From Butyriboletus loyo (lineage: Eukaryota > Basidiomycota > Agaricomycetes > Boletales > Boletaceae), in NCBI GenBank assembly GCA_038093515.1, contig JBBPSI010000132.1, positions 1 through 64,000 of the forward strand: DNA of 64,000 nucleotides, in the 5' to 3' direction. Numbering within the stretch: the stretch's first letter is position 1; each line of letters begins with the position of its first letter. Below are positions 36,065 through 49,004 of the stretch, piece after piece. The notes under the pieces were generated by a model. That model had not been told where the DNA came from. It ran no database searches and saw only the letters and a program-made list of their open reading frames with translations. A program made the position numbers and the translations under genes.

Positions 36065-37741
36065 ATGGGCTCTTCGTCGTTCTTGCCGGTACTTGTGTCG
36101 TTCAGATTGTTATTGGCATTCATTCCATCACATTCAATAAGTGGACTGCAACATGATCATCAATTATCCTCTCCGCTGACTTCATATGCCCGCTGTCAGT
36201 TTGCTTTCACGCTTCGTATGAGCTGAAATTGATGACGGTGTCCTGACTGTTAATTGCACAGTGAAAGAAGGTCTTTGGCTTTATAGCCATGATATCGATC
36301 CATACGCTGGAGGTGTCTTTCGTCATGTAAGAGTTAAGCTCGTCTCTAAGATCCCAAATGGTTCATAAGTTCCTTTGGTCTAGTCCCCACTCCTTCTTTC
36401 CATCTTTTCTACCGTATTGCCGCCGCTACCTATCGTATGGGCATTGAGCGATATAGTAAGTGCTTGGGCACTACTTCGCATATGGCACACCAGGCAGCGT
36501 GTCGGTAAGGGCCCAAGTAGTCGCGATGCCTTGGTCGCCACGGCGTCCCTCTTGAATCCCTACCTCCTTCTTCCGTCTCTGGCACTGTCTTCCTCTACAT
36601 TCGAGAATACGGCTATCCTTCTAACCCTTATGTTCGCCTCCGAAGGTGAGCCAGCTCAATTGGCAAAAAGATACTCGTTTATTCCGTCATATTCCGCAGG
36701 AAAACCATCGGCAGCCCTCCTGGCTCTCGCATTCTCAACTCATTTCTCCATATCCACGCTGCTTCTACTCCTCCCGGTCCTGATGCTACTCGTCACTTCT
36801 CCCGTATCCCAGCTTGCTTCTCCGCAGGAATTCAGGGGTGATCTCCGAATTGCGTGCAAGTATGCAGGTCAGTTTGCCACTTATTGGCTTGTCCTTTTTG
36901 GCGCTGCCTCAGTCGTGGTTGGTGGAGAGTGGGGATGGGTGTATGAAACATGGGGAGCCAGGTCCGTATTTTCACAATGAACTGGTTTAGACATGCGTCG
37001 TGAACAACCCTACCACGATAGCTTGATCCTCCCGGATTTGACGCCCAATCCTGGATTGTGGTGGTATTTCTTCACAGAGATGTTCGATCATTTCAGGCCA
37101 TTCTTCCTAATGGTTTTCTCTGTACGTCCGAACCTGATCCCCTCCATCGGATCTTTTTATTTGATTCTGATGCCTCGCTCTCAAAGGTCCATTTAGTGAT
37201 TTACGTCTTACCGATCTGCATCAAATTCCAGTAGGTCTTTTCTTCCACTTGTGCTCGTCGCTAACGGCTTGTAGACACGATGCACTGTACGCAGCATTTC
37301 TGCTTGTCGGCATCCTTGGAATTTTCAAAGCGTACCTCACCCTCGCTGACCCTGGGCTTTTCCTAAGCATGTTTGTGCTCTTCCCAGAAGTATACCCATG
37401 TATGTTTTCTTTTTCTTCTTCTTGGTTCAACATGGCGTGGAAACGACATCCGCGCATACTCACCTGTCGACGTCGACGTTGACGCATTTACACCTGTAGA
37501 CCTCCGCTACCCCATCGTCACGACACTCGTACATACGCACGCAGCGCTCCTTCTACCCCTCTTCCACGCCCTCTGGGTGACCGAAGGAAGAGGGAACGCA
37601 AACTTTTATTACGCCGCCAGCCTGGTGATGGGCGTCGCGGGCGGGATGGGTGTGGTGGATGCCTGTTTCGCCGGTCTGAGGATCGCATTTGGAGATATAG
37701 CTGAGGGCGAGAGAGACAAATGGGCAGTTGTACAGGAATGA
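36065..37741 (+). CDS. PIGU: GPI transamidase subunit PIG-U (Gab1/Cdc91)
   Basis: Multi-pass ER membrane subunit of the GPI transamidase, which attaches GPI anchors to proteins carrying a C-terminal signal. Seven exons (36065-36194, 36262-36326, 36384-36961, 37022-37121, 37187-37230, 37275-37399, 37500-37741) join in frame into 427 residues, the family length. Diagnostic blocks are [56 protein letters not shown] (the most conserved PIG-U motif) and [12 protein letters not shown] near the end. Many hydrophobic helices lie between. The exon 4 acceptor is at 37021, well after the first possible AG, as this alone keeps the frame. It is an ordinary housekeeping gene between accessory ones. Confidence 0.93.
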
Positions 37742-37937
37742 ATGCCTTCTTGGTGTGCATGAGCGCGCGTGTGGGGGATAAACTCAGAATTGAGCACTCT
37801 CGGGAACGTGTACTCTCTCTACATCGTAACGTAATCAAATGACGAAAACAGGGAAGCACGCGCTGTATGTATCGAGTGCATGAATAGATATATACTACAC
37901 TACACGATCATACCGCATGTCACCAAGCAAGAACAAT

Positions 37938-40900
37938 TCATTCCTGACTCGTCGGGTGAGTTATTCTCGGCGCATCCCCACCACCCTGGACATGCATGGT
38001 TCCGACGCCCTGAGGGCTTTCGTCATGTACTCCTGAAGGACCGGCACCATCGTGTCCACCTGGAGCACCCTCGCTTCCATGGGGACCTCGATCAGTCTCA
38101 GCTTCCTGCGTACCCTGAGGAGCCTCGCCGCCGTGTCTATCACGTCCCATACGCAGGCCATCCAAGATACGGATATTTTGACGGATAGACAGTAGCCTTT
38201 TGAAGAACCTAGACGACCATCTCCATCAGCATCACCGTCCTCCCCCCCAGAAAAAAGAAAAAGTTAGTTGTCGGATACGCACCCGTACACCTGGGCGGAC
38301 AAAAAGATCGGTATGACTACGACCACGGCGAGAATCGCCAGTGCTGAGACGCCAAGCAAGGCTGGGAGGATACTCGCAACCGCCACCGTCCGATCGCGGA
38401 GGAGCGTCACGAGGCGGTCCCAATGCTGAATGTGCGGTAACACCACATCCCCGATGGACATGAGACCTTCTTCCAACAGTTCTTCGTCGACGGTTTTGAT
38501 CATCTTGTCAACCATGTACACGACGTCGGCTGAAGAGTATCAGAAAAAACACATTCATATTTTAGTGTCCACCCGTCCCGATACGAAAGAAAAAAAAGTC
38601 GGCTCACTTCGGTTTGGAGTCTTGACGCGCCACGCCGACGTGTCTGCGTCGTCGACGAGCGTTCCGGATAGATACAAATGTTTCAAACTGCCGTATTGGA
38701 TCGTCCCACGCGTACGGTTCCGCAGTCCCTCTGAAAAAGACACAGCATCACATGAGTTCGGACGTCTCCAGAAGGCGGCAGCCAACACTTGCCATTCCGC
38801 GCCAAAATACGCAGCGCACATGCGGGTCCCATCATCCATGAAGGTGGCCGATGGTCTGTAGATCGGGTGGTCGTCGCGGTTCGCTGTGTTCCATCTTCGC
38901 TAGGGGAGGTCGTACTCGCCGGGGTTGCCCCTGACGCGATCGGCAGATAACCTATAGGTAGAAGCATCTCGATAATCTCGTGTATCCGACCACTAATAAC
39001 CTCCACGCCATGATCTCAAGTCACAGAACGTCAGGGAAAACTCTCAGGATGGCGATATCACATACCCGTCTGAGCCAACGCCGAGAGAATCATCACACCT
39101 GCTTTCTGAGCCTTCCATACCGGGTCCCGTAGATATTTCAAACTCTCGTCGACAAGCTCGCCAGTCCAGGGACCATTCGGTTCTAGAGGGGGCATTACCC
39201 ATGATGAACCATTATCGTCATTCCCAATACGCACCAAAGGACCGGAAGATGTCCAAGCAGATTAAGCTCGTCCGGATCTCATTTGTCTTGCCCTTTCCTA
39301 GCTTCATGTTCAGAACCTCAGTGATGTTGTAATTCCTAATCTTTTCCCGCAAGTCGGCTGACTCGGACGAATCAGTATGTGGACTTCAAGGATGACTGGG
39401 GTAGTCTATTACCATGTTGCATAAAGTCTCCAAAAATCTGGAACCCCTCGACTTGGCCCACAGCATCGTCGAAGTAGTCCAGTCGTAGCATACCAACGAT
39501 GTGTTTTGGGAGGAGTTCGTTGTCCTTGATAGACTCCTTCATGTCAGCTAGTGTGGTTTTGAGCTACGCGAGTCCTATCGTAGGCGATTCCACTCACGGT
39601 ATCTCAAACAGGTAGCCAACGCATATGCAACGAGCAGCGCACTGTCCTTACGTTGCAACTGATTAATAAAGACGTCCAAAAGGTTGATCTCGCAAACATA
39701 ATTGCGGATGATCGCAGCTAATGAACGATGAGCTCGTATCTCCGGTCCGTCAAAATTAGACTCACTCTCGCATAGTTTCAGAAGTGTCATCGTGGCGGCG
39801 GTACGCTCCCGAACATTCCCATTCCGAACGGCCTTTTTCAGTTCCCCAATGAGCTTTCTCTGTTGTCCATTGAGTTCCGCGGCGTCTAATACGAAGGATG
39901 TCGTAGTCAAACGTCGTTTGAAATACCATGATGAACGTCACCCACCCAGCCCGAAAAGACTACGCAATATCTGTTGTCCAGGATCCGCATTGCGATCTTG
40001 CCCGTCAGCTGAATCATGTCTGTTGGGAGTCAAGCGGACCAAGGCACTGGCGAGATTAGCTCGAAAGCGTGCATTGCGAATATCCAATCGGTCTAAAACA
40101 TGGAACGTCAGAGGAGAGCACAAGTTCAAGAATGTACTACTTGCCCTGCTCATCCGGATTGTATAGAGCAAGTAAAATATCGACAGCGAGAAGACCAACT
40201 AATCGGTCATCTTTTCTCGCCAACTCCCTTATCCTAGCTTTCACTCTGGAGCACACAGGTCTCGCTGTCGCCGTGCGTTACCATTGTTTTCCCATGGCTT
40301 ACCAGCAAAGTTATTTCTTACCTTCCGGGATTCGTGCCAGGGTTAACACCATGCGGAGTGCGGCAATCAAAAGTCGCGGGGCTTAAAAGGAATGATATAT
40401 CACCATGTAGTCCAAGTCATAAGTATGTGATGTCCATACCGTTGACCTCCAATACCTGGGAAAGTCTGGACTCGTCGGAATTCGGGGAATTGGCCCCGAG
40501 CTTCTCAATGATAGTTTGTCGGGTATCCTCTAACGATTCATGAATGAGTTAATACATGCATGATGATCACCAACGCACCACATCGCAACAAGCAGCTCAG
40601 GCCGTCCATTGCCTGTCCAAAATTCCCTTTTCGTTCCTTGATGATCGCATCGAGTAAGTTCACGAGAGTGTCCAAGACATCCTGCGTGAGAATGCGCTTT
40701 CGCAAAATCTGGTGTTTCGTCAGGGGTCTCAGGAGAGCAACCACTCTGGGACCATCTCGATGCTTGTGTGCAGCTAGAATGGTACTGAGACATTCCTTCG
40801 CATCATCGAATATATGTTGTGGAAGTTCAATGTGAGGTGGCGCAGGACTCTTCGGATGCGCTTCGGTATCGTAAGCTGCAACGAAGGATTCTATGAGACA

Positions 40901-43037
40901 CGACGCACGCGTTAGTGATAGGATACTCACAAGCTTCGTAATAGGCCACGATGGTAACAAGCTTAACCAGCGGGGCACACTCACGGCTGTGAATGAGGTT
41001 CGTGAACTTGTCTTGCCAATGAGGTACGTTCCTGACGCATTCCTTTCCCTCCTCTGGAGGCGGAGGCGTGATTTTCAAATGGATCAAAAAGATAAAGACA
41101 CCATACTGAATCGCAGCATGAACAACAACCTGTCGAGGTATATTGGCGCAACCCCTTGCTGACTACCCAGGTAAGTCAATAGCTCCTGTGCCGCGGTATC
41201 GTCAAACAAGCTTGTCTCCCAAATTTGGTTGTCCAGTTCCGTATCCTCGAGTCCAGCATGTTTTGTTGGTATGTCGAAACCCTCTCCTAGCGTTGCTTGT
41301 GGATTATACGCGTTTGTATACAAAATGGAAGCATGGACCTTCTGACCGGGTATGATACGACGTGGTTGCAGCCGATGCCAGCTACCAGATACGAGATCGA
41401 CAACACAAACCAGTAAGACACCACTGAAATCTTACCGTCGAGCATCCTCACCACCACCACTAAAGGATACTTGATGCTTGATGGGCATATATTCAATGGC
41501 GTGCCATGCACGACTCATCGAATCACTGACGCCAAAATCAAGATCATCTGGAACCCAAACTATATCTGTCGGCTGCAATACGAGACCACTTGCAGCCGCT
41601 TCTCGACGCATCCACAGTAGTGAGACGTTCCCTGCCTGATGAGAGTTTCCGGGCCTGTTCTTACCACCTCTGTGCGAAGTATATCAATATCATTGGTGCG
41701 GGTTTCGAAGGCGTACCCACACATCTGAGTGACTGCCGGCAAACCAGACCTCCTTGATCTCAGTAGACTTGTTATTTTTTTCGCGGGAGAAACCAGTCCC
41801 ATTGTCGCTTGCAGCAGACTGGCGCCGTTCGCTCGCAGGAGTTGCAGTAGGCTCAACATCGGGGGAGGTAACAATGTACTTGGACTGTCCCCCGTGCGTT
41901 TGAGAATTCATTTCGTGGAAATACTCTGGCATGAACTTGACCCGAAGCTCGTCAAGAGCAAGCGCGTGTCGGAAATGGCAAGCATGTGCGGCGGACGAAG
42001 AAGTCGAAAGAAAGACGTCTCCTCGTATAAGCCCCACAGAGGAGACAGTATCCCTGACCAAAATCAGTTAGGGCATTGTCCGATTGAGGTATGAAAAAGT
42101 TGAAATCACCATACGCCAACGAAATGCACTCCCAGGTCCTTCCATGAAAACGTATTCTTGAATTCTCTAGCAATTTGCCTTGTCTTCGGCTTTCCTGAAC
42201 GAATTGCTTCATAGTGATCGTAAGCCCTGTCCGGTGGTTCGTTGGGTTCGCGCAAGCCACGCAACAGTTACTCACGTTCCAATCTGTTTCTCCGTTGGCG
42301 TCCGTATTAAGCCAACCTGATACACGTGTTCAGTTTTACGGGATGATCAAAACAACCGATTCGTCCCACACCTCATGTATCATCCCAGCAAGCACTCGCA
42401 CTTGATATGCACCTCGAGAGAAACCTGTACCGCGATCATCCGAAGCTGTTAGAGCTATAACGAGGAACCAAACCTACCAAACAGGTATATCTGATCCCCT
42501 TCTTGGTACATTCGTGCTAACCAGCCATACGCATCCTTGACAATTTCCTCCATATTCCTGCCATTCAGTGTCTCATTACGTCGAAAGGCAGATAATTCTA
42601 ACGAGTACGAACCATGCAACTGCCATGTCAAATTTGTCAGAGACTGCTCTCTCCATACGATCGATAATGTGTAACGACTTCGGACGAGTGCCAATTCCGC
42701 TGGAATAATATGCATGTTGTTCTGGATAGGTCGTTTCCAGATTGATCTTGGCGAACAGTTTCACCACATTGGTATTCTGACCATAGTCGTGAGCTGAAAG
42801 AACGACACTGCGGATATACAGAACAATTACATTTTTACCGAACTGGTTGGAAGTGCCATCGATGCATACGACGAGGTTCCTCGCGTTCTCCTTCTGTCGG
42901 GTATTGCACTGAGTACACTTAGAGGATGAAGACCGGATATATGACTGGATTGTCGGCTGATGTCCTTGCTCAATGTGGGGCGAGGTGCTAGGACTCTCCA
43001 TGACCGTGAGGGATGTTGAGACACGTATGGAGCGCAA
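37938..43037 (-). CDS. DUF2235 (Tle1-like) hydrolase fused to helical repeats and a membrane segment
   Basis: Large multi-exon gene, roughly 1,300 residues. The N-terminal 450-500 residues form a DUF2235 alpha/beta hydrolase, related to the catalytic domain of bacterial Tle1 phospholipase effectors. Present in order are NLVVCIDGTSNQFGKNNTNV, the nucleophile elbow GFSRGAYQVR (exon about 42425-42370), GVWDTVSSVG with the acidic residue, and WFAGSHSDVGG with the histidine (intron near 41719), so the Ser-Asp-His triad looks complete. The remainder (about 41150-38160) encodes alpha-helical segments like armadillo/HEAT repeats (for example LVAYALATCLRY, VAALLRP-type helices). It then has a hydrophobic segment (ILPALLGVSALAILAVVVVI, about 38390-38300) and a Gly/His-rich tail ending at 37938. 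The junctions I checked keep phase, including the last intron, but two separate genes cannot be excluded. The start may instead be the ATG at 43001. Confidence 0.7.
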
Positions 43038-45210
43038 GGACCCGGAATGGACAAAATCGTTTGACTTGGATACAGCAGATATATGAACTCAAATAGCGCT
43101 AGAGCACGAGGAATCGGGATTCTGACAGCGAGCGACACGCCTTGTGGGTGGGATTCACAACAACGATGCTGCCTGTGTGGATGGAATGTGGCCCAGCAGA
43201 CGGACGTTCAGGGTTTGTGATATGCAATTCGTAGTTCCGTCATCCACGAGGTCTGCAACACACTCCTGTCAGCTCTTCACAGATCATAGGGTGAAAGCGT
43301 CCATGACAAGTTCGGTAATCGAACTCACCGACCAACGAGTGTAGATAATCTGTAACTCTGCTTCAATGAAGGGTGCCTTGCTAATTGTTGACTGGGTTGC
43401 TTGAAAGTGTCGACCTGTCACCCCATGACTCGCGCAACGTTGAAAAACGTTGAAGAAATGATTTTGCTGCCGCATGGTCACCTTGCGCAAAAAACTGAAT
43501 GGAGGCTCTTAATTAATATATAGTAACTGTCAACCAATCGAAAGGGAGTAAAATGATAGTAGCCTAAGTGATATTATTTGACCGTACTTTGGTTGAAGTC
43601 TGAACTAACGATCCTGGAGAAGGTCGGCGTGTTGATCAAAAATGGGCGTTGTCACTGAATTCGGGCCTTCACTGACACTTCCTTGAAACGTAGGCCAAGC
43701 CGAACCCGTTGCTGTGTCATAAGTTCAAGTCATCTTCAACTTTGTGTCGAACAGAAAGTGAGGACCGCCAAGTTTGAAACCGTGAGGCCTCCGCGGGGCG
43801 GGTTTTCTGCACGTAATTTGAACCCGCGCAACTCTGACCGTCACCACACTGGGACCTCCGAGCGTCATCCGCACCCAGTCCCGTAGCTACCACTGGGGTT
43901 CCAAGTGGTCGTCTTTGGGCCCACTGCGTACCCAATTATTTATATTATCGCCAGTGGTGACCGGCAGTGGGAAGACACTGTTTGTTGATACCCATTCTCC
44001 TCTTTCCTGGCTTGATCTCGATCATGATCTCTCCGCTATACCATGCACCTCCAAACGACCCAGACAAGGTGGTACTTAAGATATGAATGGTACTCGACAT
44101 GGCAGGTCCGAATCCACATGCTGAATGCTGCATGCAACATCGACTCTGCCGCATCTGGCACAATCCCCAACTCGCCCTCACCGCGAGGCTTGAGTCACCG
44201 CTGTTGGCTCCATGAGATGGGTCCGAGTTTGGCTCTATATATGGCTTTCAGGAAATGGTGGGTTTCGTGGACTGCGAATTTTTAAACGTAAATACACTTC
44301 AGGGGCATGCCGAGGGGGACGATGGACGACGCTGGTATTCAACGTTCACAAGTCGATATGCGCGTGTTGTTCCCGAGCCTCAACAGCCTGAAAGCAGCTG
44401 TGCAATAAGCTTTTCAGGAAGATTTCGTAGAAAGAAGAAGAAAAAGCACTGAGCTTGAATACCATACTAGGAATTGCTTGTCAAGGCTGTCGACGAAAGT
44501 GTTAGGAGGGTGGTGGAGTCACCACCCATGCTCCCGCTTACAAAGGACACTGGTGCTCCATTATTACTAGCTCGAAGTAATGTTCATACTTTTTTTTTTG
44601 AACATGCACCTAGGAAATCATGTATCGTGCGCGTCAGAGCGAATTGAACCAAATATTTAGAAGGGACGTGATGAGGTGGAGGATGCACCAGCGAACCGTC
44701 ACAGGGACGGATTCACTACTATACGGTGAACCATATGCTGGTGGTGGAAGCGAGGAAGGAGGTGAGATGGCTGACTTGTGAACCCTATTAATATTTACGA
44801 CGCTGCAGCAGAACCGTTGTTTTGTGCCTTCCTCACACGATCGTATCCCTTGTCGACGATCAGTGTCTTCCGGACTATGACACAGTTGTCAGAACTTACT
44901 AGAGATGTCTAGTGGGACTGTGCATGCTAGGTAGCCCAACCCGTTCGACCAGAGCCAATACATCGTCAATGTCAACTAATCTGTTTCTCGATAAATCGAA
45001 TAAGGGGAGCTGGGATACTGCTGTGCATATGTGCTTGGTAGTAGTACGCGGTGAAGGAAGGTAACAACAACGAGGTGCATCATCTTGAATACTTGCGGGT
45101 AAAAATTGCCCGTCAGGATCCATCGACGAATACGGGATGCAGCAGAGGCAAATGCGAAGTATCATTCCTACCTTGGTGGAATACTTTCGGGCCCTCCAAG
45201 GCTCTAAGCC
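43038..45210. other. Intergenic 2.2 kb, no recognisable gene
   Basis: Open frames are short. One minus-strand frame ending near 44932 (around LPLFDLSRNRLVDIDDVLAL) has protein-like composition but no identifiable partner exons; it lies downstream of the acyltransferase stop. Confidence 0.4.
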
Positions 45211-47189
45211 TCAAGACTTGTCCAGGACGAGGAACCCAATCCTCAGTGTTTCATCTAGGAGTGTTTTTATGCGTTCCTCTCCCCAAGCAGTAGCACCCTG
45301 GCATCACGATAGGTCAGAACGATGTATGAGCAATGGACAAGAGCTAGCAGTAGCGATAGCACATAAAATGACCTACCTGAACCTGAAAGTGAAATTTTGA
45401 ATGCATCGTCCACATGTGAACGGTCCTTCGGGGGGAAGAAGAAAAAAAAACATGTAAGACCCTGCGGAAGCGAGAATACCAATTATGAACGCCTACATAT
45501 GAGACCTCAGTCGATTTCCGATGCATATACTCCCGACGGTGATCTTCCCGTAATGCGTTCGCAGCCTTTTCTCCACCACACCCAAGTTATTAAAAGCACA
45601 ACTCCATGGGGACATTGGTACTTCCTCCGTTTGCTTCTTTCCCGCAATCTCGACGTTAGTCGGCGGCATGCTCGCCACCACAGCTAACAGATGAGGCAAA
45701 CAAGGATCAGACAGATATCTGTCAAAACGCTCCTGGAGTACTTGGGCCGTCATGACCAGTCTTTCCCTCTCGCTGCGTTCCATCAATGGCTGAGCCATCG
45801 AAAAGCGCAATGGCATCAGAGTGAAGGATGATATGAAATGTGTCCTTGGGTTGACGGGTGGTTTCAAGTAGCGTTCAAGCGAGACACTGATGAAAATATG
45901 AGTGAAGGATCAATCCGACACAGAAGTGTTTAGCAGAAGTATTGCCTACACTGTGATATCAGATGAAAAATCGACCTCGGTCACTGTACTAGAGATCGGA
46001 TTCATCTTGAACTGTGCCAAACAGTGCGCGGCGTGGAATAGTGCCGAAACGGTCACCCCTAGCTTTTTCGTCTGTGCAACAATCGCAGCCGTTTCTGATT
46101 CCGACACGGTTACGGTATAACGGAAAGGTGGATCGGACATGTTCAATGGGCGGGACGGGGGAGCCAGGGTAAGACAAGGCTAGGTTACGTTCCATATCAT
46201 TAATCGAACGACACAGAAAGAGGAAGTGCGATAAGACTGGGACCAAACATACCACGGTTCGAGCGTTCTGCTCTGCGAACTCCTGCAGGAGCCTTGTTCC
46301 GACTGTCTCCCATTCATTAGAAGGACCCCCTGTCGCAGTAATCGGATCAACGGGAAGGCCCTTCCACTCTTCCGAAGGTTCGATTCGGACGTCCATGCCC
46401 TCATCAGATATCCATTCACACATTAGGTTCAACGCGTGAAGTGCAGGACCCGCGTCGATGATGGTGTGAGAGCCATGAAAGTATAGACCATATTCCTTTC
46501 CATCGTCGTCTCTCTTTTTTGATGTTGTAAGCAGGTAAACCCTGAAAAGTGTGGCAGTACCGTTCCCGTCTGTGTAGGGTAGTCGTTTGAGATTGATGCT
46601 TTGAACGAACTCGGATGCGTTGAAGGATGCTCCTCGTTCTTCGACGACAAGGGCCAGATTGAGCCATGCTTCGCGATCAGCGGATGGGGTGTATACCCAT
46701 CGTGGAGATTCGACGTCCTCTATCGTGCAGGCGATGACAGGACAAACAAAGCTAAGACACGGAAGTGCATGTTAACCTCAAGCTCGGACCGGGTACTCGT
46801 CTAGCAAAAGTGTGTCAGAGTGAAAATGTTCTCACCGGAGTTTATCGAGAGCTCCCCAAGCACGATCTTTCAGCTCTTCTGCCCTCAGTAAAGAGGTAAA
46901 GTTGACACCGAGGCAGACTTCACCATCTCTATTGGTAAGTGACGTTACCCCACCCAAGATTCATCATTCTGATCACCTCGACAAACAGAAAATTACTCGC
47001 GCGTCAAAAGTATTCCAATGTCTCTGCATGGAAAGTTCAGAGCCAACCAAAGATCTGGGATAGGCAAGCGCGATCGCCGATCGGTACGATGCTGAAATGA
47101 AATAGAGTAGCGACCGACCGAGTATACACAGGTGGATCACGGTTGGCGTCAAAGACCCATTTTGTGGAACGGGGAGGTGAATTAGACAT
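45211..47189 (-). CDS. Condensation-like acyltransferase (alcohol acetyltransferase type), intact copy
   Basis: CoA-dependent acyltransferase of the condensation/BAHD/AATase superfamily in overall pattern, acylating an unknown alcohol or amine. The ATG at 47189 starts MSNSPPRSTKWVFDANRDPP. Later exons give SLVGSELSMQRHWNTFDAR, GEVCLGVNF, then YFHGSHTIIDAGPALHA with the HxxxD catalytic motif (HTIID). FRYTVTVSESETAAIVAQ with VTVSALFHAAHCLAQFK follows, then FTLMPLRFSMAQPLM and PWSCAFNNLGVVEKRL, and the end at GATAWGEERIK through LVLDKS (stop 45211). About 470 residues. All junctions I traced preserve the frame, including a donor giving ITV/VSLERYL and a short intron after KITVG. A decayed inverted copy lies at 59733-61371. 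Substrate unknown. Confidence 0.75.
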
Positions 47190-47428
47190 CTGGTTGGTGG
47201 TGGGCGTTGGTTTCGCCGTTGGTGTCCCTATGTGCTATGTTGGGTTAGGTGAAGAGAACGATCCGGATTTACTCGACTGGAGCGTTGGGGTCAATCGGAC
47301 CACGGCCCTTCGACTCTCTCAACTATTATACAGCATTATTATTTATTCTACATAATCAAATTCAAATTCTAATACTAAAACATTTCATTATTAATAATAT
47401 TTGTCACTGAGTGATATAAATTCAACGG

Positions 47429-48328
47429 TCTGGTAAAATCCATGAAAAGTTTGGATGCAGCGCGGATTCCCAGGGTCATGTGGGCAGCAAGTCCTTTTTC
47501 GGACTCGTCTGATACCACGAGGATAAGTGTTAAGTCCTTACCCATCTCCAACCGAAAACGCGTGGGTGTCACCTCCGAGTCCATCCAGCTCCTCCCCTAC
47601 TTTCAGTCATAACCACCACGATCTACAAGTGAACCATGCTATATGCTAGTTCCCAAGGTGCAAATGAAATGATCGCAGCACGTGAATCGGAACGTCTATC
47701 ACCAGACGAGCGCATTCAGCGGGCATTGGAGATTTTGCGCATCGGTTGAATCTCTGCCTTCGACTTCATGATCAAGATTCTTGACCCTTATGAGCCTGCA
47801 TACGTGGCATATCGTGAGCGCTTGTATACCCTTCCAAGAGCCCAAACGAAAGGGAAACTTGCGAAGTTTACTCGCTGGCTCAAACAATAAATACCCGCCT
47901 ACACATCGATCGACAACGAGCAAAATACGCACACAAACCCAACCTGAAACAGCGAGTAAGTAGTACCTGGCTACCACTCATACCAAATCAACACCACCTC
48001 CCTCCGAACTGGGTCACGAACAACGAGGTTTTAGTGGGTATTACGCTGCCCAGGCCCTCCACCGCCACCTGACAACTCACTGAGTCCCACACCCCCCTGT
48101 CACGTAGGACGTGCGTAAAAGCATTTTCCCTCGGACCGGTTATTTAAATAGCCGCTATAGCGTATTGTGTAGGACTATGCGTGTCGTCGATCAATACTTT
48201 CAAATAACTTTATTTTGAAGATTGATTTTAAAATGGTTTGCGGACACAAAAGTAGCGTTTTTTGATTGGCTCCTACTCACATGACTGGAATCCGCACTGC
48301 ATCCGAATTTTTCATGGATTTTACCAGA
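47429..48328. mobile_element. Relic element bounded by 51-54 bp terminal inverted repeats
   Basis: The left arm at 47429-47482 (TCTGGTAAAATCCATGAAAA, then TTGGATGCAGCGCGGATTCC) matches the reverse complement of 48278-48328 with only a few differences. The 900 bp between hold a broken open frame (47636-47890) and AT-rich sequence. Just outside the right arm a 12-bp perfect inverted repeat overlaps it (48324-48335 with 48383-48394). The layout suggests a decayed DNA transposon or a foldback element. Target-site duplications are not obvious. Confidence 0.55.
47636..47890 (+). pseudogene. Broken ORF inside the inverted-repeat element
   Basis: One frame reads from ATG at 47636 through RLSPDERIQRALEILRI, meets a TGA at 47747-47749, then continues as ISAFDFMIKILDPYEPAYVA, RERLYTLPRAQTKGKLAKF to a TAA at 47888. 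Read through the stop, the pattern recalls N-terminal segments of large repeat-associated proteins in Agaricomycete genomes (from memory, not verified). With one internal stop and no downstream domain, it is best treated as a fragment. Confidence 0.5.
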
Positions 48329-48394
48329 CTACGACCGCTGGTGCACTTTGAGAAATGCCCCTGGCAGCGTGACACCCCTAGCGTCGTAGTCTGG

Positions 48395-49004
48395 TGACGA
48401 GCTGTTGTCATGGTGCTCTCATGATCTCTTGAAGATTTAGTATTGCACAATTTTTTCCTTCAATCCTCGGATTTGGTGGTTGGAAGACCAACCCAGTAAC
48501 CCACTGCATATGCGGTGAGCATTTGTCAAGATTCTATTCGGATCTCTGTCTCAATCCGATTTTTATAAAGGTTGCTCCTGATGTATACTCGTAACCCTCT
48601 CGCTTTTTGAGCTCTTGCATTTTCTACAAGGCCACATTCTTTCAGTGTATTAAATAAAAGGGATATGCATGTATGTATAAATAGTATACAATGACCTATA
48701 TATAGTTCAGTCCATACGATGTGTTTTCGCGTGCTCTACAGGCAATTTTGCATTTTGTATCCGTTGTGTATGTCGTGCCCAACCATAGTATTACAGATCA
48801 AAGTGCGTACATACGTGATAACCGAAGCGAGCCATCGTGATAATTATACAACCGTGAGTCCCAATATCTGCCGTGAACAACATCGACGATGCACATGCGC
48901 CAGACGCCGTGCATTTTTCGTAAGTAAATTCGCCCTTTCCGATGATACCAAAAAAAAGGAAAAAAAAAGTCAGCGCAAAAGGAGTGTGCGGGTATAATTC
49001 TAGA
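48395..49004. other. Intergenic gap
   Basis: AT-rich, with no gene seen; it probably includes the 3' untranslated region of the DUF6699 gene on the minus strand. Confidence 0.45.

Noticed and set aside
37961..38161. Alternative frame in the last exon of the DUF2235 gene with helix-like composition
   Set aside because: The splice phase from the membrane-segment exon fixes the Gly/His-rich frame ending at 37938.
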